Below are positions 18,282 through 26,864 of a DNA stretch of 64,000 nucleotides, one piece after another. Positions within the stretch are counted from its first letter, which is position 1, and every line of letters starts with the position of its first letter. The notes under the pieces are model-generated. The model saw nothing but the letters and a program-made list of their open reading frames with translations, had not been told where the DNA came from and made no database searches. A program made the translations under genes and the position numbers. The stretch is from contig NZ_FOFF01000034.1 of the NCBI RefSeq assembly GCF_900110755.1, positions 1 to 64,000 on the forward strand. The letters are read 5' to 3'. The DNA comes from Streptomyces sp. yr375 (GTDB taxonomy: Bacteria > Actinomycetota > Actinomycetes > Streptomycetales > Streptomycetaceae).

Positions 18282-20033
18282 CTACGGCGTCGACGGGGGC
18301 GGCGTACTGCTGTCCGTGGGCGGGGGTGACGAGGTTTCCGGGGTGGATGGGGTCGGGTCGCCCGGGGTGGGGGTCGGGGCGGAGGAGTGGGGTGGGTCGG
18401 TGGGGGTGGGGTCCGGGGAGGTCGGGGGTGTGGGGGTCGGGTGCGGGTCGGACGACGGGGGTGGGTCGCCCGGGTCAGGGCTATGGCCTGGGCCCGGGCC
18501 GTTGCCGGGGGGCGGGGGGCCGGGGGCGGTGCCGTAGCCCTCGATGGAGACGACCGCGCCCGCCGGGGCGACCGCCACGCGCGCGTGCCAGTGCCCGGAG
18601 GGCTCGCGCAGCGGGTCGACGTACACCTTGAGCGTGACCGACTCGCCGGGCCTGAGGGTGCCCGTGGAGCGGCTCAGGTAGAGCCAGGGGGCCGCTGTGG
18701 TGGCCGACCAGCGGACCGGCCCGTCGCCGTCCGGGGACACGGTGAGGGTGATGAGAGTGGTGTCGCCGGTGTTGGCCGCCTTCACGGACAGGTGGCCGGG
18801 GACGCTCCTGCCCAGTCCTGTGACGCTGATGACCTCCACGGAGACGTCCGGCCGGTCGCCCTTGGTGAAGTCGGCGCCGGGGCGCGTACTGGCGTTTCCG
18901 GCGTTCTCGTAGCCGCCGGCCGCCTCACCGTCGAGGCCGTCGGGACCGTGCGCCTCGCTGGCGCTCGCGGAGCGGCCCTCGGCCCCCTCCCCCGTCGGCG
19001 TCCCCCGGTAGGCCGCCCACAGGGCGAGCACGGGCGCGGCGACGACGGTGGCGACCACGGTCGTCGTGACGGCACGCGCGCGTAGCCGCTCCCGGCGGGC
19101 GGCGCGGTCCTTGGGGTCCATCGGGAAGCCGCGCCGGTCGAAGCGCGGTACGGCCGCTCCCCGCGCGCGCGGGAGGTGCGCCATGACGACGTGCAACTGC
19201 GCGCGGGGCGCTTCCAGGACGGGCAGCTCGGCGGGCGTGACACCGGCGCCGGGCCAGCGGCCGGGGATCGCGCGCTCGGCGGCCCGGCGGCAGCGCGGGC
19301 AGTCGTCGACGTGCCGGACGAGTTCACGGCGCAGGGCGGCGCTCAGCACCACCTGGTTCTCGCCGGTGAGCCGCGCCACACCGGGACAGCCGCCGGTCTC
19401 GACGACGGCGAGCGCCGCGCGCGTGCGCTCGACCTCGCAGGCGGCCGAGGCGAGCAGCTCGCGGGCGGCGGCGAGATCCTTGCCGAGGACGGCGGCGATC
19501 TCATGGGCGGCCAGATGGTGGCGTACGGCGAGTTCGAGCGCCTCGCGCTGTTCGGGGGTGGTGCCGGCCGCCTCCGGCCAGGCGAGCAGGGCGAGTTCAC
19601 GCCGCCGCTGCTCCTGGGCCTCGTCGGGCCCGGCGGGGGCGACGGCCGTCTCGGGCTGCGTGCCCGGCTGCCCGCGCGTGCCGTTGCGGGCCGCTGCGTG
19701 CGTGCTCAGACGTCTCTGCTTGGCCTCGGTGAGCTTGCGCAGGCAGGCCCAGCGGGCCAGCGCGTACAGCCAGGCCCGGCGGTCGCCCGCGGCGTCCGGG
19801 ACCCGCTGGCCGCGCCGCTCGGCGAACGCCAGGACGTCCCCCAGGGCGGCGGTGGCCGCGTCGTGGTCGCACAGGACGGACAGGCAGTAGGTGAACAGGC
19901 CGTCCAGGTACGGCTCGTAGCGGGCGGCCGGCCGCCGCGCGAGTGTGCGCGCCGCAGCGCCGTCGCGCACCTCCCGGTGCGCCCGGTGTGCGCCGGTCGT
20001 GCGGGTCGAGATTTCCGGGCTGCTGCTCATCAC
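18282..20033 (-). CDS. Membrane-anchored ECF sigma-like protein with BACON domain
   Basis: 583 residues. Region 39-105 (YEPYLDGLFTYCLSVL..., AWLYALARWACLRKL) matches sigma region 2 of ECF factors, and 157-204 (TTPEQREALELAVRHHLAAH) matches region 4. A zinc-binding anti-sigma-like motif H241-x3-C245-x2-C248 follows, then one transmembrane helix (322-342). An extracellular BACON-type Ig-like domain comes next (about 390-480, VSVEVISVTGLG..., PWLYLSRSTGTL) and a Pro/Ser/Thr-rich tail of about 100 residues. Sigma, anti-sigma and sensor thus sit in one chain, as in the ECF52 class. The start could be ATG 20033 or 20030. Whether it still binds RNA polymerase is unknown. Confidence 0.82.
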   Translation of the reverse strand: MMSSSPEISTRTTGAHRAHREVRDGAAARTLARRPAARYEPYLDGLFTYCLSVLCDHDAATAALGDVLAFAERRGQRVPDAAGDRRAWLYALARWACLRKLTEAKQRRLSTHAAARNGTRGQPGTQPETAVAPAGPDEAQEQRRRELALLAWPEAAGTTPEQREALELAVRHHLAAHEIAAVLGKDLAAARELLASAACEVERTRAALAVVETGGCPGVARLTGENQVVLSAALRRELVRHVDDCPRCRRAAERAIPGRWPGAGVTPAELPVLEAPRAQLHVVMAHLPRARGAAVPRFDRRGFPMDPKDRAARRERLRARAVTTTVVATVVAAPVLALWAAYRGTPTGEGAEGRSASASEAHGPDGLDGEAAGGYENAGNASTRPGADFTKGDRPDVSVEVISVTGLGRSVPGHLSVKAANTGDTTLITLTVSPDGDGPVRWSATTAAPWLYLSRSTGTLRPGESVTLKVYVDPLREPSGHWHARVAVAPAGAVVSIEGYGTAPGPPPPGNGPGPGHSPDPGDPPPSSDPHPTPTPPTSPDPTPTDPPHSSAPTPTPGDPTPSTPETSSPPPTDSSTPPPSTP

Positions 20034-20247
20034 CCGTGCGACCGTAGGCGGCTCGCAACGAGGTCTTCTTGTCCCTTGAGTCCTTTTAATCCGTACGGGT
20101 GAAACGATCCCTCATAAGGGGACAGACAAGGGGGATCCCGTGGCTCGTTCGTGACGGCACGTGGCCGATTCACAAGGGGTGCCGGTCCCCTCCCTCGACG
20201 GCTGGGACCCCGATCGGGAGCCCGACAGGAGCCCGGCGGAACCCCGG

Positions 20248-20256
20248 TTGTCCACA
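20248..20256 (+). promoter_or_regulatory. DnaA-box-like sequence upstream of radA
   Basis: TTGTCCACA matches the streptomycete DnaA box consensus exactly, 41 bp before the radA start. The surrounding 16 bases (ccggttgtccacaggc, 20244-20259) recur identically at 45416-45431. A single box outside oriC may be regulatory or chance. The rest of spacer 20034-20296 holds no gene. Confidence 0.4.
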
Positions 20257-20296
20257 GGCGCGTCCGGCTGTCGGTGGCGGGGGCTACGGTTTCCCC

Positions 20297-21706
20297 ATGG
20301 CTGCCCGTACGAAGACCACCAAGGACCGCCCGTCCTACCGCTGCACGGAATGCGGCTGGCAGACGGCCAAGTGGCTCGGCCGCTGCCCCGAGTGCCAGGC
20401 CTGGGGGACGGTCGAGGAGTACGGCGCGCCCGCGGTGCGTACGACGGCGCCGGGCCGCGTCACCACCTCCGCCGTGCCCATCGGCGAGGTCGACGGCCGT
20501 CAGGCCACCGCCCGCCCCACCGGCGTGCCCGAGCTGGACCGCGTCCTCGGCGGCGGTCTCGTACCCGGCGCGGTCGTGCTCCTGGCCGGCGAGCCGGGCG
20601 TCGGCAAGTCGACCCTCCTGCTGGACGTGGCGGCCAAGTCGGCCAGCGACGAACACCGCACGCTGTATGTCACCGGTGAGGAGTCGGCCTCCCAGGTCCG
20701 CCTGCGCGCCGACCGGATCGGCGCCATCGACGACCATCTGTACCTCGCCGCCGAGACCGACCTCGCGGCCGTCCTGGGCCACCTGGACGAGGTGAAGCCG
20801 TCCCTGCTGATCGTGGACTCCGTACAGACCCTGGCCTCCCCGGAGATCGACGGAGCGCCCGGCGGCATGGCCCAGGTCCGCGAGGTCGCGGGCGCCCTGA
20901 TCCGCGCCTCCAAGGAGCGCGGCATGTCCACCCTCCTGGTGGGCCATGTCACAAAGGACGGCGCGATCGCCGGCCCCCGTCTCCTCGAACACCTCGTGGA
21001 CGTCGTCCTGAGCTTCGAGGGCGACCGGCACGCGCGCCTGCGTCTCGTCCGGGGCGTCAAGAACCGCTACGGCGCCACCGACGAGGTCGGCTGTTTCGAA
21101 CTGCACGACGAGGGCATCACCGGCCTCGCCGACCCGAGCGGACTCTTCCTGACCCGGCGTGACGAACCGGTCCCGGGTACCTGTCTGACGGTCACCCTGG
21201 AGGGCCGCCGCCCCCTGGTCGCCGAAGTGCAGGCGCTCACCGTCGACTCCCAGATCCCCTCGCCCCGCCGTACGACGTCCGGTCTGGAGACCTCCCGGGT
21301 GTCGATGATGCTCGCCGTCCTGGAGCAGCGCGGCCGGATCAGCGCCCTGGGCAAACGGGACATCTACTCGGCGACGGTCGGCGGCGTGAAGCTCTCGGAG
21401 CCCGCCGCCGACCTGGCGATCGCCCTCGCCCTGGCCTCCGCCGCGAGCGACACCCCGCTGCCCAAGAACCTCGTCGCGATCGGCGAAGTGGGCCTCGCGG
21501 GCGAGGTCAGACGGGTCACGGGCGTGCAGCGCAGGCTCGCGGAGGCCCACCGTCTGGGCTTCACGCACGCGCTCGTGCCGACCGATCCCGGCAAGGTCCC
21601 GGCGGGCATGAACGTCGTGGAGGTCGCGGACATGGGGGACGCCCTGCGGGTCCTGCCGCGCTCCCGTCGCCGAGACGCCCCACGGGAGGCGGAGGACCGC
21701 CGGTAG
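20297..21706 (+). CDS. radA: DNA repair protein RadA
   Basis: RecA-like ATPase that helps process recombination intermediates (branch migration). 469 residues. The N-terminal C4 zinc finger uses C16, C19, C30, C33; Walker A GEPGVGKST is at 98-106; the RadA-specific KNRYG motif is at 255-259; a Lon-protease-like S16 domain follows (about 290-455). All hallmarks are intact. ATG 20297 follows TACGGT by six bases, so a leaderless transcript is likely; the frame is open upstream without homology. It lies 81 bp before disA, a common pairing in which RadA restrains DisA. Confidence 0.96.
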   Translation: MAARTKTTKDRPSYRCTECGWQTAKWLGRCPECQAWGTVEEYGAPAVRTTAPGRVTTSAVPIGEVDGRQATARPTGVPELDRVLGGGLVPGAVVLLAGEPGVGKSTLLLDVAAKSASDEHRTLYVTGEESASQVRLRADRIGAIDDHLYLAAETDLAAVLGHLDEVKPSLLIVDSVQTLASPEIDGAPGGMAQVREVAGALIRASKERGMSTLLVGHVTKDGAIAGPRLLEHLVDVVLSFEGDRHARLRLVRGVKNRYGATDEVGCFELHDEGITGLADPSGLFLTRRDEPVPGTCLTVTLEGRRPLVAEVQALTVDSQIPSPRRTTSGLETSRVSMMLAVLEQRGRISALGKRDIYSATVGGVKLSEPAADLAIALALASAASDTPLPKNLVAIGEVGLAGEVRRVTGVQRRLAEAHRLGFTHALVPTDPGKVPAGMNVVEVADMGDALRVLPRSRRRDAPREAEDRR

Positions 21707-21787
21707 ACTTTGCCCTGGTCTCGCCCGTCCGTACGAAACGAGTGCGCGAAACGGGAACACCCCAGACCCTGTGACCGGAGGAGTGCA

Positions 21788-22912
21788 GTGGCAGCCAACG
21801 ACCGGGCGGCAGCTCCCGGAAAGTCCGGTGGGAGTTCCCGCGCCGAGCGCATGATGCGTGCCGCGCTGAGCGCGGTGGCTCCGGGCACGGCCCTGCGCGA
21901 CGGCCTCGAGCGGGTGCTCCGCGGCAACACCGGCGGGCTCATCGTGCTGGGCTCCGACAAGACGGTCGAGACGATGTGCACGGGCGGATTCGTCCTGGAC
22001 GTCGAGTTCACGGCCACGCGCCTGCGCGAGCTGTGCAAGCTCGACGGCGGCATCGTGGTCTCCTCGGACCTGTCGAAGATCCTGCGCGCCGGCGTCCAAC
22101 TCGTGCCCGACCCCACGATCCCCACGGAGGAGACGGGCACCCGGCACCGTACGGCGGACCGGGTCAGCAAGCAGGTCAGCTTCACGGTCGTGTCGGTCTC
22201 CCAGTCCATGCGCCTGATCGCCCTGTACGTCGACGGGCAGCGCCGCGTCCTGGAGGACTCGGCGGCGATCCTGTCCCGCGCGAACCAGGCCCTGGCCACC
22301 CTGGAGCGCTACAAGCTCCGGCTGGACGAGGTCGCGGGCACGCTGTCGGCGCTGGAGATCGAGGACCTGGTGACGGTCCGGGACGTCTCCGCGGTGGCCC
22401 AGCGGCTGGAGATGGTGCGCCGCATCGCCACCGAAATCGCCGAATACGTGGTCGAACTGGGCACGGACGGGCGGCTGCTCGCCCTCCAGCTCGACGAGTT
22501 GATCGCAGGCGTCGAGCCGGAACGCGAACTGGTCGTCCGGGACTACGTTCCCGAGCCCACCGCCAAGCGCTCCCGCACGGTCGAAGAGGCGCTGTACGAG
22601 CTGGACGCGCTCACCCACGCCGAACTCCTCGAACTGTCCACGGTGGCCCGCGCACTGGGCTACACGGGCTCCCCCGAGGCCCTCGACACGGCGGTCTCCC
22701 CGCGCGGTTTCCGCCTCCTCGCGAAGGTGCCGCGCCTCCCCGGCGCGATCATCGACCGCCTGGTGGAGCACTTCGGCGGCCTGCAGAAGCTCCTCGCCGC
22801 GAGCGTCGACGACCTGCAGACGGTCGACGGCGTGGGCGAGGCAAGGGCCCGCAGCGTCCGCGAGGGCCTGTCCCGACTGGCGGAGTCGTCAATCCTGGAA
22901 CGGTACGTCTAG
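21788..22912 (+). CDS. disA: Diadenylate cyclase DisA
   Basis: Makes cyclic di-AMP from two ATP and scans DNA. 374 residues. The DAC domain carries DGG at 86-88 and RHRT at 119-122, both required for activity. A helical linker follows, then a helix-hairpin-helix DNA-binding end (VDDLQTVDGVGEARARSVRE). GTG 21788 has GGAGGAG six to seven bases upstream; TAGACT near 21703 may be a promoter -10. In streptomycetes c-di-AMP controls osmotic balance and cell-wall hydrolase genes. Downstream bases 22913-23006 hold only short direct repeats (ccggtcgccctccag). Confidence 0.97.
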   Translation: MAANDRAAAPGKSGGSSRAERMMRAALSAVAPGTALRDGLERVLRGNTGGLIVLGSDKTVETMCTGGFVLDVEFTATRLRELCKLDGGIVVSSDLSKILRAGVQLVPDPTIPTEETGTRHRTADRVSKQVSFTVVSVSQSMRLIALYVDGQRRVLEDSAAILSRANQALATLERYKLRLDEVAGTLSALEIEDLVTVRDVSAVAQRLEMVRRIATEIAEYVVELGTDGRLLALQLDELIAGVEPERELVVRDYVPEPTAKRSRTVEEALYELDALTHAELLELSTVARALGYTGSPEALDTAVSPRGFRLLAKVPRLPGAIIDRLVEHFGGLQKLLAASVDDLQTVDGVGEARARSVREGLSRLAESSILERYV

Positions 22913-22954
22913 GGGGCAGTACGTCCAGACCGGCCGGGTGAGGTCGATCCGGTC

Positions 22955-23015
22955 GCCCTCCAGCCGATCCGGCCGCCTTCCGGTCGCCCTCCAGTCGTTT
23001 CGCCCTCTAGTCGTT
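22955..23015. repeat. Direct repeats between disA and the convergent gene
   Basis: Two copies of ccggtcgccctccagYcg and a third diverged copy (gccctctagtcg) fill the gap between convergent stops. A slippage origin is likely. Confidence 0.5.
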
Positions 23016-23876
23016 GTCCAGCACGAACGACGTCTGTGCCTTCGCGAACCCCGGAGCCTTTGCCTCGACGAGATACGTCCCGGCTCCGGCCACCCCCGCC
23101 GGAGGCGTCGCGCACTCGGGGGCGCTCGGCTTGCGGTCCCACTTCAGGACGTACGTGATGCTGTCCCCGGCCGGCACCCGGTACAGCAGGCTCGCGGCCC
23201 CCTTGGGGCAGTCCGCGGACGACCAGTAGTCGTCGTCGCTGCCCGCGTGGGTGATCGTCAACACCGCGGCCTTGGGCCCGAGATCGACCTTGCAGTCGCT
23301 CCCCGAGCTGTTCGTCACGGTCAGCCGGAAGGTGGGCGTCTGGTCCGGCGAGTACGCGTTCTGGACGCTGCGCAGGCTCAACGTGACGACGCCTGCGGTG
23401 CAGTTGGGCAGGGTCGTCCCGGCCGGCAGCGTCGTCCCCGTACCGCTGCTGCCACCGCCACCGCCACCGCTTCCGCCAGCACTACCGCTGCCGTTGGCGC
23501 CGTCGTCGATGTCGCCGGAGCCGGAGCCCGAACCCGTCGAGCCGGCGGCCGAACCACCGGAGCCGGTGCCGGCGCCGCTCCCCGAGCCCGCGTCCGACCC
23601 CGAGCCGGACCCGCTGGTGGACCCGTCGCTCGACTCGTCGCGCCCGCCCGGCTTTTGACTGATCGCGGGCCCGGATCCGGACGGCCCGGGCGTGATCGAC
23701 GACGCGGGATTCTTGCCGTTGCCACCATTGGCGCCGCTGTTCCTGCCGCCCCCGCCCGAGACCACCACCCACAGGGTGATCAGCGCCAACAGAGCGAACA
23801 CGGACAGCAGTACGGCCCTCCGTCGCCAGTAGATGGAGGAGGGGAGCGGCCCGACCGGATTGCGCAGAGATCCCAC
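23007..23876 (-). CDS. Membrane-anchored protein with Ser/Gly-rich linker
   Basis: 289 residues: a short cytoplasmic part, one transmembrane helix (about 21-40, AVLLSVFALLALITLWVVVS), a long Gly/Ser/Asp low-complexity linker (41-147) and a beta-rich C-terminal domain (about 155-289) with five Cys. I do not recognise that domain; it is conserved in streptomycetes and should be extracytoplasmic. GTG 23876 is chosen because TACAGT lies seven bases upstream, giving a leaderless transcript, and because the hydrophobic segment follows a basic WRRR. The spacer to mutY (23877-24158) shows no gene. Confidence 0.75.
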   Translation of the reverse strand: MGSLRNPVGPLPSSIYWRRRAVLLSVFALLALITLWVVVSGGGGRNSGANGGNGKNPASSITPGPSGSGPAISQKPGGRDESSDGSTSGSGSGSDAGSGSGAGTGSGGSAAGSTGSGSGSGDIDDGANGSGSAGGSGGGGGGSSGTGTTLPAGTTLPNCTAGVVTLSLRSVQNAYSPDQTPTFRLTVTNSSGSDCKVDLGPKAAVLTITHAGSDDDYWSSADCPKGAASLLYRVPAGDSITYVLKWDRKPSAPECATPPAGVAGAGTYLVEAKAPGFAKAQTSFVLDND

Positions 23877-24158
23877 GGCGCAAACTGTACGAGAGATCGA
23901 CGCGTTCCCTGGCCCCACCCGCCGCCGGGAAGACAACTTTTCCGGATCATCATCCCGGAAACCACGGCCCCCGCACCCGACTTCGGCCCGCACGGCCGTC
24001 CCCCCTTGCCGATCGCACTCGTTGCACCTCTGGCCATGACACATCGGCGCGGGCGCCCATTGCCGCGCCACACGCGCGTGCCGCGTTCCCGGGGGCGGAT
24101 CCGGTCGAGTGGCGGTACGCGCGCGTGCCCCGGTGCGCATGGCAGGATCGGAAGGGCC

Positions 24159-25088
24159 ATGAATGCGCCCACGAAGCCCCCGCACAGCGGCCCCGCCCGC
24201 GCCGACGCCGACGCCTCCGGAGCGGACCTGCACTCCCCGGTGATCGACTGGTTCGACGACCACGCCCGCGACCTGCCCTGGCGGCACCCCGAGGCCGGTG
24301 CGTGGGGCGTGATGGTCAGCGAGTTCATGCTCCAGCAGACGCCGGTCAGCCGCGTCCTGCCGGTCTACGAGCAGTGGCTCGCCCGCTGGCCGCGCCCCGC
24401 CGACCTCGCCGCGGACGCCCCCGGCGAGGCCGTACGCGCGTGGGGGCGGCTCGGCTACCCGCGCCGCGCCCTGCGGCTGCACGGCGCCGCGGTGGCGATA
24501 ACGGAACGGCACGGCGGCGACGTACCGTCGGACCACGCGCAGCTCCTCGCGCTGCCCGGCATCGGCGAGTACACGGCCGCCGCCGTCGCCTCCTTCGCGT
24601 ACGGCCAGCGGCACGCCGTCCTGGACACCAACGTCCGCCGCGTCTTCGCGCGCGCCGTCACGGGCGTGCAGTACCCGCCCAACGCCACCACAGCCGCAGA
24701 GCGCAGGCTGGCCCGCGCGCTGCTGCCCGACGACGAGCCGACCGCGGCGCGCTGGGCCGCCGCATCCATGGAGCTCGGGGCGCTCGTCTGCACGGCGAAG
24801 AACGAGACCTGCGTGCGCTGTCCGATCGCCGCGCAGTGCGCCTGGCGACTCGCGGGCAAGCCGGAGCACGACGGCCCGCCGCGCCGCGGGCAGACGTACG
24901 CCGGGACCGACCGGCAGGTCAGGGGCAAGCTGCTCGCCGTCCTGCGGGAGGCGCACGCGCCCGTGCAGCAGTCGGCCCTCGACCGCGTGTGGCACGAGCC
25001 GGTGCAACGCGCGCGTGCGCTGGACGGCCTCGTCGCGGACGGACTGGTGGAGCCGCTGCCGGGCGGCCTGTACCGCCTGCCGCTTTGA
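24159..25088 (+). CDS. mutY: A/G-specific adenine glycosylase
   Basis: Removes adenine mispaired with guanine or 8-oxoguanine. 309 residues. The helix-hairpin-helix LPGIGEYTAAAVASFA with the downstream catalytic Asp (AVLDTNV) and the catalytic Glu of SEFMLQQTPVSRV are present. The Fe-S loop C-x6-C-x2-C-x5-C is intact (CTAKNETCVRCPIAAQC). It is shorter than E. coli MutY, with a reduced C-terminal NUDIX-like region (about 235-309), normal for actinobacteria. ATG 24159 has GGAAGGG just upstream. It stands alone next to radA-disA. Confidence 0.95.
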   Translation: MNAPTKPPHSGPARADADASGADLHSPVIDWFDDHARDLPWRHPEAGAWGVMVSEFMLQQTPVSRVLPVYEQWLARWPRPADLAADAPGEAVRAWGRLGYPRRALRLHGAAVAITERHGGDVPSDHAQLLALPGIGEYTAAAVASFAYGQRHAVLDTNVRRVFARAVTGVQYPPNATTAAERRLARALLPDDEPTAARWAAASMELGALVCTAKNETCVRCPIAAQCAWRLAGKPEHDGPPRRGQTYAGTDRQVRGKLLAVLREAHAPVQQSALDRVWHEPVQRARALDGLVADGLVEPLPGGLYRLPL

Positions 25089-25392
25089 CCTGACACACGG
25101 TCATTTCACAGACAGGCGGCTTCATCACGACGGCCGCCCGGCCCTTTGTCACGCCCGACCGCCAGGCAAATCACCCCAAAGCCATGCCATTCGACGTGCC
25201 CCCCTACCCCAAACTCATTTCCGTTACACAACCGACGGACAGCCGAGCGCTAGCCGCAGGCTGCTTCGGACAGTGCCGTGACAACACCTCCGTAGCTTCA
25301 TTTGTGTGCCCGGCAGGGGCACGACGACCACAGACCACAGGCGGGAACCGGCGGACGACAGTCCGGTCGGCACGGGGACGAAGGGGTTCACC

Positions 25393-25935
25393 ATGGCGCA
25401 GGGCGATGTGCTCGAGTTCGAGGAGTATGTGCGCACCCGGCAGGACGCGCTGCTGCGCAGCGCCCGCCGGCTGGTCCCGGACCCGGTCGACGCACAGGAC
25501 CTGCTGCAGACCGCCCTGGCCCGGACGTACGGCCGCTGGGACGGCATCGCGGACAAGCGCCTCGCGGACGCCTACCTGCGCCGAGTCATGATCAACACGC
25601 GGACCGAGTGGTGGCGGGCCCGCAAGCTCGAGGAAGTACCCACCGAGCAGCTCCCGGACGCCTGTGTGGACGACTCCACCGAGCAGCACGCGGACCGCGC
25701 CCTGCTGATGGACGCGATGAAGGTGCTCGCTCCTAAGCAGCGCAGCGTCGTGGTGCTGCGACACTGGGAGCAGATGTCCACGGAGGAGACGGCCACCGCC
25801 CTCGGCATGTCGGCCGGAACGGTGAAGAGCACGCTGCACCGGGCGCTCGCCCGGCTCCGCGAGGAGCTGGAAGCCCGCGATCTGGACGCACGCGCGCTGG
25901 AGCGTGAGGAGCGGGAGCGTTGCGCGGCGGCCTGA
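25393..25935 (+). CDS. sigE: ECF sigma factor SigE
   Basis: Extracytoplasmic-function sigma factor of the cell-envelope stress response. 180 residues: region 2 about 10-75 (DAQDLLQTALARTYGRW, AYLRRVMINTRTEWWR), region 4 about 110-165 (APKQRSVVVLRHWEQMS, SAGTVKSTLHRAL). It matches S. coelicolor SigE in both sequence and order: sigE, cseA, cseB, cseC. There is no anti-sigma gene; control is transcriptional, through CseB/CseC. ATG 25393 has AAGGGG upstream. The promoter should lie in 25089-25392; I see no clear -35/-10 pair there, only TAGCTT near 25291 as a possible -10. Confidence 0.96.
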   Translation: MAQGDVLEFEEYVRTRQDALLRSARRLVPDPVDAQDLLQTALARTYGRWDGIADKRLADAYLRRVMINTRTEWWRARKLEEVPTEQLPDACVDDSTEQHADRALLMDAMKVLAPKQRSVVVLRHWEQMSTEETATALGMSAGTVKSTLHRALARLREELEARDLDARALEREERERCAAA

Positions 25936-26588
25936 CAGAGGCCGGGCCCACACCGGCCCGGGGCACCATCCAGGCGGTGATCACGGCGATGTCCGTGCTC
26001 GCCGCCCTCGCCCTTTTGGTCGCCTCCTGTGGCACCGGCGGCACCGGCGCCCGTGACGAGGGGCCGGCCCACGCCGACGCGGTGGTGGGCGTCACACCCT
26101 CGCCCTCGCCTTCGCTCACGCCCACCGACGCCCCCGACCTGGCGGACGCGGTCCGGCTCGTGAAGGACGACCCCTCGGTCTCGACGGAGGTCAAGCGCGA
26201 GCTGAAGCCCTGCTTCGGGGACGACTACCCGGTCGACGTCTCGTACGGCGACCTCACCGGCGGCTCCGGCAACGACGTCATAGTCAACGTCCTGACCTGC
26301 GGTGACAACGTCGGTGTCGGCTCGTACGTGTACCGGGAGGGCGACGCCGGCTACGAGAACGTGTTCCAGGCCGAGGAGCCCCCGGTCTACGCGGAGATAG
26401 ACCGCGGCGACCTGGTGGTGACCAAGCAGGTGTACGAGAAGGGCGACCCGGTCTCCAGCCCGTCCGGCGAGAACGTGATCACGTACCGCTGGGCCTCGGG
26501 CCGCTTCGTGAAGGAATTTAGCTGGCACAACGACTACAGCGGCATCGTCGGCGGAGAACCGACGGTGGCGGCGCCGGAGGCGGGCTGA
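25920..26588 (+). CDS. cseA: Lipoprotein CseA, negative modulator of the SigE system
   Basis: 222 residues from TTG 25920. Hydrophobic signal (about 19-36) ends in a lipobox LVAS-C37, so it should be lipidated and face outward. The rest is a Ser/Pro/Asp-rich spacer and a compact beta-rich domain. Position between sigE and cseB identifies it as CseA, loss of which raises sigE expression in S. coelicolor. The start is uncertain: TTG 25920 overlaps sigE by 16 bases with GAGGAG eight bases upstream; GTG 25977 or ATG 25989 are alternatives, but they shorten the basic N-terminus of the signal. Confidence 0.88.
   Translation: MRGGLTEAGPTPARGTIQAVITAMSVLAALALLVASCGTGGTGARDEGPAHADAVVGVTPSPSPSLTPTDAPDLADAVRLVKDDPSVSTEVKRELKPCFGDDYPVDVSYGDLTGGSGNDVIVNVLTCGDNVGVGSYVYREGDAGYENVFQAEEPPVYAEIDRGDLVVTKQVYEKGDPVSSPSGENVITYRWASGRFVKEFSWHNDYSGIVGGEPTVAAPEAG
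25942..25961 (+). terminator. Hairpin just after sigE
   Basis: CCGGGCC (25942-25948) and GGCCCGG (25955-25961) form a 7-bp GC stem with a 6-base loop, starting seven bases after the sigE stop and inside the start of cseA. In S. coelicolor most sigE transcripts end just downstream of sigE; this is the obvious candidate for that site here. No T-run follows. Confidence 0.55.
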
Positions 26589-26789
26589 CCTGCGCGGGAC
26601 CGGCCGGCCGAAAAAACTTCCGCGAGCGTGAACCGATCGGGCCGCTCGTTCCGATCAATGAGTGTCGGGCGGGGCGGGCACCACGAGAATGAACGCCGGC
26701 CGTGCTCCGGGCGTCCCATCATGGGGCGCCCTCGACAGGAAACCGTCAGCACACCGACAGCCTGACGACCACACACGAGAACGCACACT

Positions 26790-26854
26790 CATACGCACCG
26801 CATACGCACCGCACATGCATACGCACCGCCTACGCATTGGCATACGAGAACTGA
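26790..26854. repeat. 11-bp repeat array between cseA and cseB
   Basis: CATACGCACCG occurs at 26790-26800, 26801-26811 and 26818-26828, followed by diverged copies (cctacgcattgg, catacg) reaching the cseB ribosome-binding region. The 276-bp spacer 26589-26864 holds no gene. Confidence 0.75.
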
Positions 26855-26864
26855 GAGCACCGGG

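Noticed and set aside
20244..20260. oriC or DnaA-box cluster.
   Set aside because: Only one consensus box is present; streptomycete oriC carries many boxes between dnaA and dnaN, neither of which is here.
23877..25007. A 666-residue frame on the minus strand running across mutY.
   Set aside because: Only the part from GTG 23876 has protein-like features; the upstream part is the shadow of mutY.
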